In this document: piece by piece, positions 46,304 through 55,047 of the stretch
How positions within the stretch are numbered: position 1 is the first letter of the stretch
How the letters are laid out: each line of letters begins with the position of its first letter
Source of the DNA: Devriesea agamarum
GTDB lineage: Bacteria > Actinomycetota > Actinomycetes > Actinomycetales > Dermabacteraceae
NCBI RefSeq assembly: GCF_900070355.1
Contig: NZ_LN849456.1
Location: forward strand, 992,001 to 1,056,000
Reading direction: 5' to 3'
Length of the DNA: 64,000 nucleotides
The notes under the pieces: model-generated
Seen by the model: only the letters and a program-made list of their open reading frames with translations
The model's database searches: none
What the model was told of the DNA's origin: nothing
Position numbers and translations under genes: made by a program

Positions 46304-47224
46304 GTGAATACTCGCTCCACGTCGGCAGATCCCGACCCTCAAGCCCCAATACCTGCCGCAGCCAGCACCAATGCCCCCCGCACCGGTGGGCCCGATCACA
46401 ACGATCCACTGCGCCTTGCCCTTGCGCGATGGCACCCGGTCACCCCTGCGGTGGCTGCGCTCAGCGGTGCTTGTGCCGCGTTCGCCCCAGGTCCATGGTG
46501 GGTGCCCCTTCCGTTTCTAGGCGGGGCGCTGATTGTGGCTATGCGGACGAGGCATCTGCGCGCGGTGTTCGCAACCCTAGTGATTCTGACGGGACCGGTC
46601 ATGGTGATGCTGACCCTAATCCAGGGATTCACCTATCCTGAGGCGCGCACCGTCCTGGCGCATCTTGGCCCCATTCGCCTCAATGTCGAGGGGTTATTAC
46701 TGGCCGCAGGTTTGTCATCGCGTCTCGCCACGGCGAGCGCTTGCCTCATCCTGGCGGGGCTGTGCACCCGTCCCGCAGATCTTTTCGCCGGTATGCGCAG
46801 CATCGGGTTCCCCCCTCGATTCGCACTGCTGACCGCGACCACCATGGGGCTGATCCCCCAATACCGAGAGCGACTCACCGCGATTCGTCAGGCTCGCATC
46901 GCCCGAGGACTTCTCCCACCGGGAAAGGTCCGTCTGATCGGACGCCTTCGTTCTCTGCCGTCTCTTGCGGCGCCTTTGCTGGTGGGGGCGGTCCTCGATC
47001 TGGATCAGCGGGTAGATGCGCTCATCGCCCGCGGTGTCGTACCCCCGCCGGGAACCCGCAGTCAAGCTGAAGGTGCCCTCTCTCGTTCTTTCTCGCGGGT
47101 TATCACCCTGCGCCCCTACCCCATCCGCCGACGCGACCGGATAGTGATGTGGGGAACTGCCCTGTTCGCGTGCCTGTGGCTTGCCCTCTGGCTCATCATG
47201 ACGTCGCTATCCGGAGGTTCTTGA
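46304..47224 (+). CDS. ECF transporter transmembrane (T) component
   Basis: EcfT couples the ATPases to the S component. The 306-residue protein has about five hydrophobic segments and the two coupling-helix motifs with Ala-Arg-Gly: RQARIARGLLPPG and DQRVDALIARGVV. The start is a GTG four bases after the S-component stop, and the stop overlaps the next gene by one base. The N-terminus (about 40 residues) is Pro/Ala-rich and polar. Confidence 0.9.
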   Translation: MNTRSTSADPDPQAPIPAAASTNAPRTGGPDHNDPLRLALARWHPVTPAVAALSGACAAFAPGPWWVPLPFLGGALIVAMRTRHLRAVFATLVILTGPVMVMLTLIQGFTYPEARTVLAHLGPIRLNVEGLLLAAGLSSRLATASACLILAGLCTRPADLFAGMRSIGFPPRFALLTATTMGLIPQYRERLTAIRQARIARGLLPPGKVRLIGRLRSLPSLAAPLLVGAVLDLDQRVDALIARGVVPPPGTRSQAEGALSRSFSRVITLRPYPIRRRDRIVMWGTALFACLWLALWLIMTSLSGGS

Positions 47225-48840
47225 TGAGTGCACACTTCCCTGATGGCCCCGGGCCTCACAGCGGGCCGGTGCTCGACCCTCCGCCAGTGGCATGGTGCCG
47301 TCAGCTAGTGCTGACGCCAGCGGGAATGGACAATCCGCTGATCACCGGTGCGGACCTGGTGATTCCGCGGGATCGCCTAACCGTTTTAGTCGGCGATGAC
47401 CATTCGGGGCGCGAGCTCTTGATCCGTCACCTCGCGGGCCTGTTTGACCCTCACGACGCGACCATCGCCGGTGAGTTGCATCCCGCTCGCGGTGCTTGTC
47501 TGGTGGGGCCTGATCCTGCCAACCAGTCGACTGGTCTGGCGCGGACCGTGGCGGAAGAACTTGCATTGCCACTGATGACGTCGGGGCTAAGCCGCGACGA
47601 TATGCGTGAGCAGATCTCTCGTATCGCCCATACGCTGGGGATTCAGGCGTTGCTTGGGCGCAGTCCGGCAACCCTATCGGGAGGCGAACGTCAGCTCATG
47701 GGTATTGCCACGGCTGTGCTTGGAATGGGTGACCTGCTGGTGCTGGATAATCCGACGGCGGCTCTGGATGCGCGGGCTGAAGAGCGGGTGGCGAGGTTAC
47801 TGAGCAATCTCCTCGGTGATTCCGAATCGCGCTGCGCCATTTTATTAACGGGTAGTGACCCGTCAGCACTCGCCCGGCTAGTCGGGCCACAGCAACCAGC
47901 GACGGTGCTGTCTCAGGGGCAGTGCCACTTAGCGCCTACCCTTCGCGATGCTATCGCCGCGTTAGGAGACTTCGCTGGTGTGTATGCAGCAGGGTATGAC
48001 TCTCATTCTGCTGCCCCGCACAGACCCCCACGCGACCAGGTCATATCCTGCGCGCCGACGCCGCACGCCCACGACATTGCTCTGGCTGTGCACGATATCC
48101 GCTACACCCACGCCGGCGCACAGGGTGATACCTCCTCCCCTGGTCACCGAGCGCCCGCGCTGCGCGGAGTCGATCTCACGCTGCGGCGCGGGTGCGTCAC
48201 GGCGTTGCTGGGGGCAAATGGAAGCGGGAAGTCGACATTGATCGGCTATCTGGCCGGGATCTTTGACGCATCCCCGCAACTGCGCTCGCGACCCTCACGG
48301 CGGTGGCCCGGCCTGCGTCGAAACTCCCACCAAAACCCTGCTGACAAGCGTCCGACGGTCCTAGCCGTCATGCAAAATCCCGATGTTCAGATCACGACGT
48401 CACGGGTGCTGTCGGAAGTCATGGCGGGATGGCGAAGTCGCTGGCGGCGTCGGGCCGAGGCCGAACAGGCCGCCCGAGCGGCCCTTGACCTGTGCGGTTT
48501 ACGCGATCTGATCGATGCCCATCCGCACGATCTCACCCGTGGTGAACGCGTTCTGATTCTGATGGCCGCGACCCTTGCGCGGCGCCCCGATGTTCTCATC
48601 GTGGATGAGCCCACCGCGGGGTGCGATCAAATCTCGCGTGCGCGGATCGCGGAGGCTATTCTGCGGGCACGGCAACAGGGCATCGCGATACTGGTCGCTA
48701 CCCATGATGTCGAGTTCGCCGCTGTTATTTGCGGCGATGCTGTAGTGCTGAAGGACGGTACGGTGATTGCCAGCGGAGTTGCCCGCGACATCACCGCCCG
48801 CCCTCATCCCGGGGTGCGAGCCTGTGGTGAACTCGCCTAG
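47224..48840 (+). CDS. ECF transporter ATPase, fused double domain with degenerate N-half
   Basis: Two ABC ATPase domains are fused in 538 residues. The C-half has Walker A GANGSGKST (330-338), Q-loop QNP (384-386), Walker B VLIVDEP with catalytic Glu462, and His494 in THD. Its signature is changed to LTRGE. The N-half keeps an intact LSGGE signature (151-155), but its Walker A reads GDDHSGRE (57-64), lacking Lys and Ser/Thr. Its Walker B Glu is Asn176, and the switch His is absent (LTGSDP). One composite site is therefore complete and the other degenerate. ATG 47224 has GGAGG six bases upstream and overlaps the T-component stop by one base. Confidence 0.9.
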   Translation: MSAHFPDGPGPHSGPVLDPPPVAWCRQLVLTPAGMDNPLITGADLVIPRDRLTVLVGDDHSGRELLIRHLAGLFDPHDATIAGELHPARGACLVGPDPANQSTGLARTVAEELALPLMTSGLSRDDMREQISRIAHTLGIQALLGRSPATLSGGERQLMGIATAVLGMGDLLVLDNPTAALDARAEERVARLLSNLLGDSESRCAILLTGSDPSALARLVGPQQPATVLSQGQCHLAPTLRDAIAALGDFAGVYAAGYDSHSAAPHRPPRDQVISCAPTPHAHDIALAVHDIRYTHAGAQGDTSSPGHRAPALRGVDLTLRRGCVTALLGANGSGKSTLIGYLAGIFDASPQLRSRPSRRWPGLRRNSHQNPADKRPTVLAVMQNPDVQITTSRVLSEVMAGWRSRWRRRAEAEQAARAALDLCGLRDLIDAHPHDLTRGERVLILMAATLARRPDVLIVDEPTAGCDQISRARIAEAILRARQQGIAILVATHDVEFAAVICGDAVVLKDGTVIASGVARDITARPHPGVRACGELA

Positions 48841-48848
48841 GGTGCGTC

Positions 48849-50357
48849 TTAGCCCTTGGTAACTGGCTGGCTGGTCTGCCTCGAGGTAGAGCCGTCATCA
48901 GATAGGCCCACATCAGCCTTTTCCCAGCACTCGATACCTTGCAGATCAGGCATCGTGGAGCTGAGGAAGACGGGTTCGCGACCCGCGCGTTTCTGGCTCG
49001 TATAGTCCTTGAGCAGCCGCATGGCGATCCCAGACAGCAGCGCGATGGATACCAGGTTCAACAGGGCCATGACGCCCATGACGGCATCTGCGAGATCCCA
49101 CACCACGCTCACCGATAGCATCGCGCCGACCAGGATCGCGATCACCGCGCAGCAGCGGAAGACGAACATGACCTTCGGCGACGTGGAGATGAAGAAAACG
49201 TTCGACTCCCCGTAGTAGTAGTTACCGAGGATTGACGAAAACGCGAGCAGGAAGATGATCAGGATGAGGAGATAGGCGGACCACGGTCCGAGTGCTTCCA
49301 CCAGCGCGGACTGGGTGAGCTGGACACCGCCTGCATCTGCGGCAATGGCATCTTGGGATACCAAAATGATGAACGCGGTAATGGAGCACACCAGGAAGGT
49401 ATCGAAGTAGACCCCGAGGGTTTGCACAAGGCCCTGTTTCACGGGGTGGGAGACCGCAGCGGTAGCACCGGCGTTCGGGGCCGATCCGAGACCTGCCTCA
49501 TTGGAGAACATACCGCGTTTTACGCCGGTCAGCAGCACGCTAGTGAACCAGCCTGCGAAGCCACCGGTCGCTTCCCGCAGCCCGAAAGCGCTTTCGATAA
49601 TGCGCACGAACATGTCTGGCACATGCTCAATGTTTACCGCGACCACCACGATCCCTGCGAGCAGATAGATCAGCGCCATAACCGGGACAATGGTTTCCGT
49701 CCAGTGCACGATGCGCCGGATACCTCCGAACACCACGAGACCGGTGAGCAGGGCGAGCACAATACCGATGCCGAAGGCGAGCGGTCGCGAGGCTTCCCCT
49801 TCGGGAAGTGCTCCGCCGATGGTCGCCACGATGGTGTTGGCCTGGAGCATGGAGAAAGCAAATGGGAAGCACACGATCAAAACGATGGCGAAGATGATCC
49901 CGAGCCACGGCGCTTTGAGCCCCTGGCGCATGTAGTAGGCCGGGCCGCCGCGATATGAACCGTCGCGGTCGCGGACCTTGTACAACTGGCCGAGGGTGGA
50001 TTCAACGAAGCTCGATGCGCCGCCGATGAAAGCCATCACCCACATCCAGAACACTGCACCCGCGCCACCGGTGGCAATGGCGGTGCCGACGCCCGCGATG
50101 TTTCCCACCCCGACACGACTGGCGGCAGAGACGGTGAAGGCTTGGAACGCCGAGATGGTCTTGCGGCCGGCAGCATCCGGAAGAGCCTTGTCTCCCAGGC
50201 TCGTGAGCATCGCGGGAATCAACCGAGCCTGGACCACACCGGAACGCACCGTGAAGTACAGGCCGATGATGACTACAACAGGCAGCACCACAAAGGTCCA
50301 CATGACAGACCCAGTGTCGATGATCCACTCGATAACGGGGGTGATGAAATCGGGCAT
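48849..50357 (-). CDS. Alanine/sodium symporter (AGCS family)
   Basis: The 502-residue protein has about eleven membrane segments and the AGCS hallmarks ASRVGVGNIAGVGTAIATGG, FVESTLGQLYKVRD, GGPAYYMRQGL and KRGMFSNEAGLGSAPN. It imports alanine or glycine with sodium ions. The C-terminal ~60 residues are polar. A TACGGT hexamer lies seven bases before the ATG on the minus strand. The GNAT gene ends 65 bases upstream on the same strand. It is convergent with the ECF operon, with only eight bases between stops and no room for a terminator. Confidence 0.93.
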   Translation of the reverse strand: MPDFITPVIEWIIDTGSVMWTFVVLPVVVIIGLYFTVRSGVVQARLIPAMLTSLGDKALPDAAGRKTISAFQAFTVSAASRVGVGNIAGVGTAIATGGAGAVFWMWVMAFIGGASSFVESTLGQLYKVRDRDGSYRGGPAYYMRQGLKAPWLGIIFAIVLIVCFPFAFSMLQANTIVATIGGALPEGEASRPLAFGIGIVLALLTGLVVFGGIRRIVHWTETIVPVMALIYLLAGIVVVAVNIEHVPDMFVRIIESAFGLREATGGFAGWFTSVLLTGVKRGMFSNEAGLGSAPNAGATAAVSHPVKQGLVQTLGVYFDTFLVCSITAFIILVSQDAIAADAGGVQLTQSALVEALGPWSAYLLILIIFLLAFSSILGNYYYGESNVFFISTSPKVMFVFRCCAVIAILVGAMLSVSVVWDLADAVMGVMALLNLVSIALLSGIAMRLLKDYTSQKRAGREPVFLSSTMPDLQGIECWEKADVGLSDDGSTSRQTSQPVTKG

Positions 50358-50422
50358 GAGCCGTACCGTACACGGCAGAACGTCCTGGTCGCACGCGGGT
50401 ACGTCCTGTGGCCAGGTTTAGG

Positions 50423-50731
50423 TTAGGCGATCAGGTCCGCATATTCAGGGTGACGATCGATCACGCCAGCAGCAAACCAGCAGGTAGTTCTGGCTTTTAG
50501 ACCATCTGCCCGCACCCCATCGAGCACGGCCCGCACCAGGGTGCTGCCGTGGCCCTCGCCACTATAACGAGGGTCAACGACGGTGGAGCGAATATCACGC
50601 ACGATAACGCCGTCCGGACCCTCGGTGTCGACGTAGGCGAGGATGGCGATCAGGTCACCGTCCGCAGATCCTGCCCGCAATTCGTAGCGGTCTCGTTCGG
50701 TGGTGTGAACCACGACGGTGGAGGGTTCCAT
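50423..50731 (-). CDS. Small GNAT-like N-acetyltransferase (YjdJ type)
   Basis: A 102-residue protein with the compact GNAT core: RDIRSTVVDPRYSGEGHGSTLVRAVLDGVRADGLK carries the acetyl-CoA loop (Gly-x-Gly-x-x) and helix, and HPEYADL closes it. The related family reads CPFV...HPEY; here CWFAAGVIDRHPEYADL fits. The substrate is unknown. TAACGT lies six bases before the ATG, pointing to a leaderless mRNA, although AAGGAC also precedes the ATG at too short a distance. Confidence 0.85.
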   Translation of the reverse strand: MEPSTVVVHTTERDRYELRAGSADGDLIAILAYVDTEGPDGVIVRDIRSTVVDPRYSGEGHGSTLVRAVLDGVRADGLKARTTCWFAAGVIDRHPEYADLIA

Positions 50732-50737
50732 GTCCTT

Positions 50738-50743
50738 ACGTTA
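50738..50743 (-). promoter_or_regulatory. -10 element of the GNAT gene (leaderless)
   Basis: Minus-strand TAACGT stands exactly six bases before the ATG at 50731. Confidence 0.45.
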
Positions 50744-50864
50744 CTCCCGGGCCGGCATGTTCATCGGGGTTCGCCCGTAGACTGGCCAGATCCGGGCGGT
50801 TCTCCTCCCGCCACGGTCTTGTAACTCCTGAACAACCCGACCCAGCCGACCGGGAGGCGTAGGT

Positions 50865-52568
50865 ATGAGTTCGCTTGATCGACCGTGGCTTAGGCATTAC
50901 CAAGACGGGGTTCCGGCAGATATTGTCCCGCCGGACAGCTCGGTGGCCCAACTCGTTCAGGAGTCGGTCGCCAAATTTGCTGATCGTCCCGCGTTGGAGT
51001 TCTTCGGGCATCGGGTGAGCTACGGCCAATTTGGCAACCGAGTGTTGCGGCTTGCGGAATGGTTGCGTCGCCGTGGGGTGCAGGCCGGGGATCGAGTCGC
51101 GTTGGTGCTTCCAAACTGTCCTCAGGCGGTGATCGCATTTCACGCGGTGTTGCGGTTGGGAGCCGTCGCGGTGCAGCATAATCCGCTGTATACGGAACCG
51201 GAGCTGCGAGCCCTGTTTTCCGATCATGGCGCCAAGGTGGCGATTGCGTGGACCTCAGCGGTTCAGGCGTTGCAGCAGCTTCCGCACGGGATCGGCCCTG
51301 AGACTATCGTAGCCGTAAATCCGATCGATGCGATGCCGTTGAAGACCCGTCTGGCGCTGCGGGTACCGGTAGCCAGAGCTAAGGCCATGCGGGCAAGGCT
51401 GACAACCCCGGTTCGGAACGCGGTGTCGTGGCGCACTGCTCTGCGCACCACGTCTTTAGCGACGAGCCACCCGCACCCAGGCCCGGATGATCTCGCGGTT
51501 ATTCAATACACCTCAGGCACGACCGGTGAGCCCAAAGGTGCCATGCTCTCCCACCGCAATCTGGTGGCTAATGCTCGTCAGGGCGAGGCGTGGATGCACG
51601 GGGCGGTGGATGGGCAGGAAGTCTCGTACGCGATTTTGCCGCTCTTCCACGCGTTCGGTATGACGCTGTTTCTCACGTTCGGTATTTCCAAGGGAATGTT
51701 GCTGGTTCTCTTCCCAAGTTTCGATGTCGGGCTGGTTCTCCAGGCGGCTCAGATTTCTCCTCCGACGGTATTCTGTGCGGCGCCTCCTATTTACGATAAA
51801 ACAGCCACGGCAGCGAAGAAACAGGGTGTTGACCTCAGCTCGGTGCGCTACGCGATTTCTGGCGCCATGACTCTTCCGCAGCGGGTGGTGGAGGAATGGG
51901 AGGCGGTCACCAGTGGATTACTGGTGGAGGGGTACGGTCTGACCGAGTGCTCTCCGGTGGCGTTGGGGAACCCGTTTGCTCCGGGTCGACGCACCGGAAC
52001 GATCGGGGTTCCTTTTCCATCGACCTGGATGCGGGTTGCGGCCCTGGATGATCCGGTGCGGGAGGTCGCCCCTGGTGAACCGGGCGAATTGTGGGTGCGG
52101 GGGCCTCAGGTGTTTCAGGGGTATTGGAATAAGCCGGAGGCAACCGCCGAGGTGTTGTCGGCCGATGGGTGGCTGCGCACGGGCGATGTGGTCACCGTCG
52201 ATGCTGATGGATTTGCCACCATTGTGGACCGCAAAAAGGAAATTATCATTGTCGGCGGCTTCAATGTGTCACCGTCCGAAGTGGAGGCACAGTTAGACAC
52301 CCTAGATGACGTCGCAGAGTCGGCTGTGGTGGGTGTGCCGACGGCTAATGGCGATGATCGTTTAGCGGCGGCGGTGGTTGTAAAAGAAGGGGTGACTTTG
52401 CATCCCGGGCAGCTGCGCAAGCAACTTAAAGATAGGCTCGCCCCCTATAAGATCCCGGTGAAGTTCGTGGCGGTGGATTCACTGCCGCGTAATCTGCTCG
52501 GCAAGGTGTTGCGACGCGAGGTCGCTGAGCTGGTCACGCGTTCGTTAGGGCGGGACCAAAGTTCATAA
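50865..52568 (+). CDS. Long-chain fatty-acid-CoA ligase (AMP-forming)
   Basis: The enzyme activates a carboxylic acid, probably a fatty acid, to its CoA thioester. The 567-residue protein has the P-loop YTSGTTGEPKGAMLSHRNL, the GYGLTECSPVALGNP segment, the hinge DRKKEIIIVGGFNVSPSEVE and the catalytic Lys in LPRNLLGKVLRRE. This is the FadD pattern, but chain-length preference cannot be judged. ATG 50865 has GGGAGG seven bases upstream. Confidence 0.92.
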   Translation: MSSLDRPWLRHYQDGVPADIVPPDSSVAQLVQESVAKFADRPALEFFGHRVSYGQFGNRVLRLAEWLRRRGVQAGDRVALVLPNCPQAVIAFHAVLRLGAVAVQHNPLYTEPELRALFSDHGAKVAIAWTSAVQALQQLPHGIGPETIVAVNPIDAMPLKTRLALRVPVARAKAMRARLTTPVRNAVSWRTALRTTSLATSHPHPGPDDLAVIQYTSGTTGEPKGAMLSHRNLVANARQGEAWMHGAVDGQEVSYAILPLFHAFGMTLFLTFGISKGMLLVLFPSFDVGLVLQAAQISPPTVFCAAPPIYDKTATAAKKQGVDLSSVRYAISGAMTLPQRVVEEWEAVTSGLLVEGYGLTECSPVALGNPFAPGRRTGTIGVPFPSTWMRVAALDDPVREVAPGEPGELWVRGPQVFQGYWNKPEATAEVLSADGWLRTGDVVTVDADGFATIVDRKKEIIIVGGFNVSPSEVEAQLDTLDDVAESAVVGVPTANGDDRLAAAVVVKEGVTLHPGQLRKQLKDRLAPYKIPVKFVAVDSLPRNLLGKVLRREVAELVTRSLGRDQSS

Positions 52569-52570
52569 CC

Positions 52571-52600
52571 TTGGGCCTGGGCAAGGTCGGGTCCTACACT
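52571..52600 (+). promoter_or_regulatory. Promoter of the yciO-like gene
   Basis: TTGGGC (52571-52576) and TACACT (52595-52600) are separated by 18 bases, and the ATG at 52606 is five bases further on. This gives a promoter within the short gap after fadD and a leaderless or nearly leaderless mRNA. Confidence 0.5.
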
Positions 52601-52605
52601 GAGGT

Positions 52606-53226
52606 ATGGCTCGCTATCTGGACGTGCATCCCGTCGACCCCCAGCCTCGGCGTCTCGAGCAGGCCGTATCGGTGCTGCGCGACGGAGGTTTGATCGCCTA
52701 TCCCACGGACTCGTGCTACGCACTCGGCTGCTCCCTGGGTGCGCACGAAGCGCTGGAACGTATCCGACGGATTCGACAGGTTGGCAAGAACCACCATTTT
52801 ACGCTGGTGTGCAGTGATTTTGCTCAGCTTGGGCAGATGGTAGTGGTCAGTAATCCAATGTTTCGACTGGTCAAGAACGCCACCCCGGGCCCGTATACGT
52901 TCATCTTGCCTGCGACCAAAGAAGTCCCGCGCCGTATGCTCCACCCGAAAAAGCACACGGTGGGGGTGCGTATCCCTGATCACCGGGTGGTCTCGCGCCT
53001 GCTAGACGCGTTAGGGGAACCGGTGGTCTCCTCCACTCTGCTTCTGCCGGGGTATGAGGAGCCTCCCACTGATGGCTGGGAGATCAAGGAGCTTCTGGAT
53101 CACCAGGTGGATTTGGTGATTGACGCGGGTGAATGCGGGAAGGATCCGACCAGCGTCATTAACTTGTCCGGAGGAACCGTGGAGGTTGCACGCGAGGGTG
53201 CAGGGGATGTGTCGCGGTTTATGTAG
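52606..53226 (+). CDS. YciO/Sua5-type threonylcarbamoyl-AMP synthase family protein
   Basis: The 206-residue YrdC-fold protein has LRDGGLIAYPTDSCYALGC, the KNHHFTLVCSDF segment, TPGPYTFILPATKEVPRRM and VGVRIPDHRV. The wording KxxHFTLVC is closer to YciO than to TsaC/Sua5, so it may not be the main t6A enzyme. YciO proteins have weak threonylcarbamoyl-AMP synthase activity in the literature I know. A small 18-bp tandem array follows the gene. Confidence 0.88.
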   Translation: MARYLDVHPVDPQPRRLEQAVSVLRDGGLIAYPTDSCYALGCSLGAHEALERIRRIRQVGKNHHFTLVCSDFAQLGQMVVVSNPMFRLVKNATPGPYTFILPATKEVPRRMLHPKKHTVGVRIPDHRVVSRLLDALGEPVVSSTLLLPGYEEPPTDGWEIKELLDHQVDLVIDAGECGKDPTSVINLSGGTVEVAREGAGDVSRFM

Positions 53227-53290
53227 GCCAGCGCATGGTGTCCTGGACGACTGTTGGACCCACCAATCGTGCCCACACAGAGCTCATTGT

Positions 53291-53361
53291 GTTCGTACCG
53301 CTGATCGCGTTCATACCGTTAATCGTGTTCATGCCGTTAACCGTGTTCATAACGCTAAAGT
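53291..53361. repeat. 18-bp tandem repeat between yciO-like and MFS genes
   Basis: Three full units start at 53291, 53309 and 53327, and a partial fourth at 53345. The better copies read GTTCATACCGTTAATCGT. The array ends at the base before the MFS stop codon (53362). Confidence 0.8.
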
Positions 53362-54660
53362 TCAGCTGCCGACGGGCACCTTCCGCTGTTGACGGGGCGC
53401 TAAAACACCCGACGTCATGAAGACGCCGACCGCGTAGATGGGCACTAGCCAGAGCGCATAACGCAGTGTCAGCCGGTCCGCGATGGCACCGACGAGTGGC
53501 GGGGAGACCAGAAAACCAACCCTGGTTACCCAGCCCACGAAGGTGATCCCCACTCCGGGCGCCAGATCAGATCGTTCGTCTGCGGCGTGGAAAACGGCGG
53601 GAAACAGCGTGGCCACGCCCCACCCTGCGCAGGCGAAACCGATAATGGTGGTGGGTACGGAGGGGACGAGCAGGGCGAGACTCATGCCTCCTGCGGACAC
53701 CACGGCCCCGATCCGCGCCATTCCCCGGTCACCGATACGATCCACCAGTGCGTCACCGGTGAGCCGGCCCACGGTTTGCGCTCCTTGCAGAGCGACGAAC
53801 GCGAGGCCTGCGACCAGCGGCGCAGCCTGGAATTGCCCCTGCATGTACAGAGCTCCCCAGGTGTTACCGGCATCTTCTGTGGCTCCGGCGAAGACTGCGG
53901 TGGTACCGAGCACGATGAACACGCCGAGGGTGTGCAGGCTCAGCGTTGGGATGATGCGGCGCAGCCCGCGCGATGTGCTCGTGGGCTTGTTGGGGTCAGA
54001 AAGCTCAGCCGCGGTGTCGGGCACCGGCGAGTTCGCGGTGCGTTCTGTGTTATCCGCCCCCGGGAGGATCATGGTACGCGCCCACAGCGCAATGGCCGCA
54101 AAAACCACGAGGCTGCATCCGGCTTGGATTGAGAGCGGAATCCCCACCTGGGCTAGCCCTGCCCCGATCAGACCACCGCAGACCGCGCCGACACTCCACC
54201 ATCCGTGGAAGGAATTGATCACGCTGCGTCCGTAGCGGCGTTGCACTCGCATACCGTGTGCGTTCATGGCGATGTCGGTGACCGCATCACACGCGGATGC
54301 GATGAAGAAGGATGCGGTGAGCATCCACCAGGCGGGCGCCAGCACGATGAGCAGGATCGATGCGCTGGCCAATATTTGAGTGAACACGCTCAGCGGGCCG
54401 GAGCCGAATCGACGCATGAGCCGGGCGGCCGCGATCCCCGCAATCAATCCGCCGATCGGTCCGATTCCGACGGCCAGGCCGAACATTGTTTTGTCGAGCC
54501 CGAGCGCCGCCACGATTTCTGGGTACCGGGGCATGATCGCGCTCATTGACGCCCCGTTGATCCAGAAAATGATGGTGACTGCGAGGCGGGCCCGCCGCGC
54601 ATCGATGGGGACGGATGGTCGCGCCGTAGTATCGGGCGTGGATGGGTAGGGGGAAGACAT
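53362..54660 (-). CDS. MFS transporter
   Basis: The 432-residue protein has about twelve hydrophobic segments, with MSAIMPRYPEIVAALGL in the first outer loop and MRRFGSGPLSVF at the motif-A position. It resembles sugar-type or uncharacterised MFS efflux proteins with internal duplication. A central hydrophilic loop (about 200-228) is Pro/Thr/Asp-rich. The substrate is unknown. ATG 54660 is preceded by GAGGA at 12 bases. It is convergent with the yciO-like gene. Confidence 0.85.
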   Translation of the reverse strand: MSSPYPSTPDTTARPSVPIDARRARLAVTIIFWINGASMSAIMPRYPEIVAALGLDKTMFGLAVGIGPIGGLIAGIAAARLMRRFGSGPLSVFTQILASASILLIVLAPAWWMLTASFFIASACDAVTDIAMNAHGMRVQRRYGRSVINSFHGWWSVGAVCGGLIGAGLAQVGIPLSIQAGCSLVVFAAIALWARTMILPGADNTERTANSPVPDTAAELSDPNKPTSTSRGLRRIIPTLSLHTLGVFIVLGTTAVFAGATEDAGNTWGALYMQGQFQAAPLVAGLAFVALQGAQTVGRLTGDALVDRIGDRGMARIGAVVSAGGMSLALLVPSVPTTIIGFACAGWGVATLFPAVFHAADERSDLAPGVGITFVGWVTRVGFLVSPPLVGAIADRLTLRYALWLVPIYAVGVFMTSGVLAPRQQRKVPVGS

Positions 54661-55047
54661 GACGTGCGTGATCCTCGGGCGCGGGACTAGTAGCTGCGGA
54701 CTATCGGTGTGCAGGGTGTCATGCAGGATTCAGGTATCGGTTTGAGGTCCACAATATGCAGGATTTACAACCGGGAGGACTGACACGACCTTGCCAGCAG
54801 CGCACCCGCGAGTCCATAGCCTACGTCGTTGTCCCGCATAGTCGACCTGTACCGACATCACAAAAAGGTAAGCCATCCGGAATCATAGAAACCGGATGGC
54901 TCAGTGAGGACTAGGGTCCTGGATTGTCGCGGAATACGGAATGCCAGCGTCAGTATGCCGCCCTCGATGCCATGGTCACCGTGGCGGCTGGATTTTGCGC
55001 AGACAGTTCGGCCTATCGCGCAAAAACCTCACATCGCAACAAGGGCC
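54661..55047. other. Intergenic region upstream of the MFS gene
   Basis: A 387-base region without a credible gene. Its right part holds the terminator of the small membrane protein (54871-54901); its left part must hold the MFS promoter, which I cannot locate. Confidence 0.5.
54871..54901 (-). terminator. Rho-independent terminator after the 87-residue membrane protein
   Basis: Arms AGCCATCCGG and CCGGATGGCT enclose an 11-base loop; on the minus strand the hairpin is followed by TACCTTTTTG, the clearest U tract after a hairpin in the window. It is about 150 bases past the stop codon of the gene at 55048. Confidence 0.7.

Noticed and set aside
50418-50428. DtxR/IdeR iron box (TTAGGTTAGGC)
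   Set aside because: Only one half-site matches, and it overlaps the end of the GNAT gene beside an amino-acid symporter.
53483-54235. 250-residue plus-strand open frame opposite the MFS gene at 53362
   Set aside because: Antisense to a membrane protein with regular hydrophobic segments; it has no support of its own.
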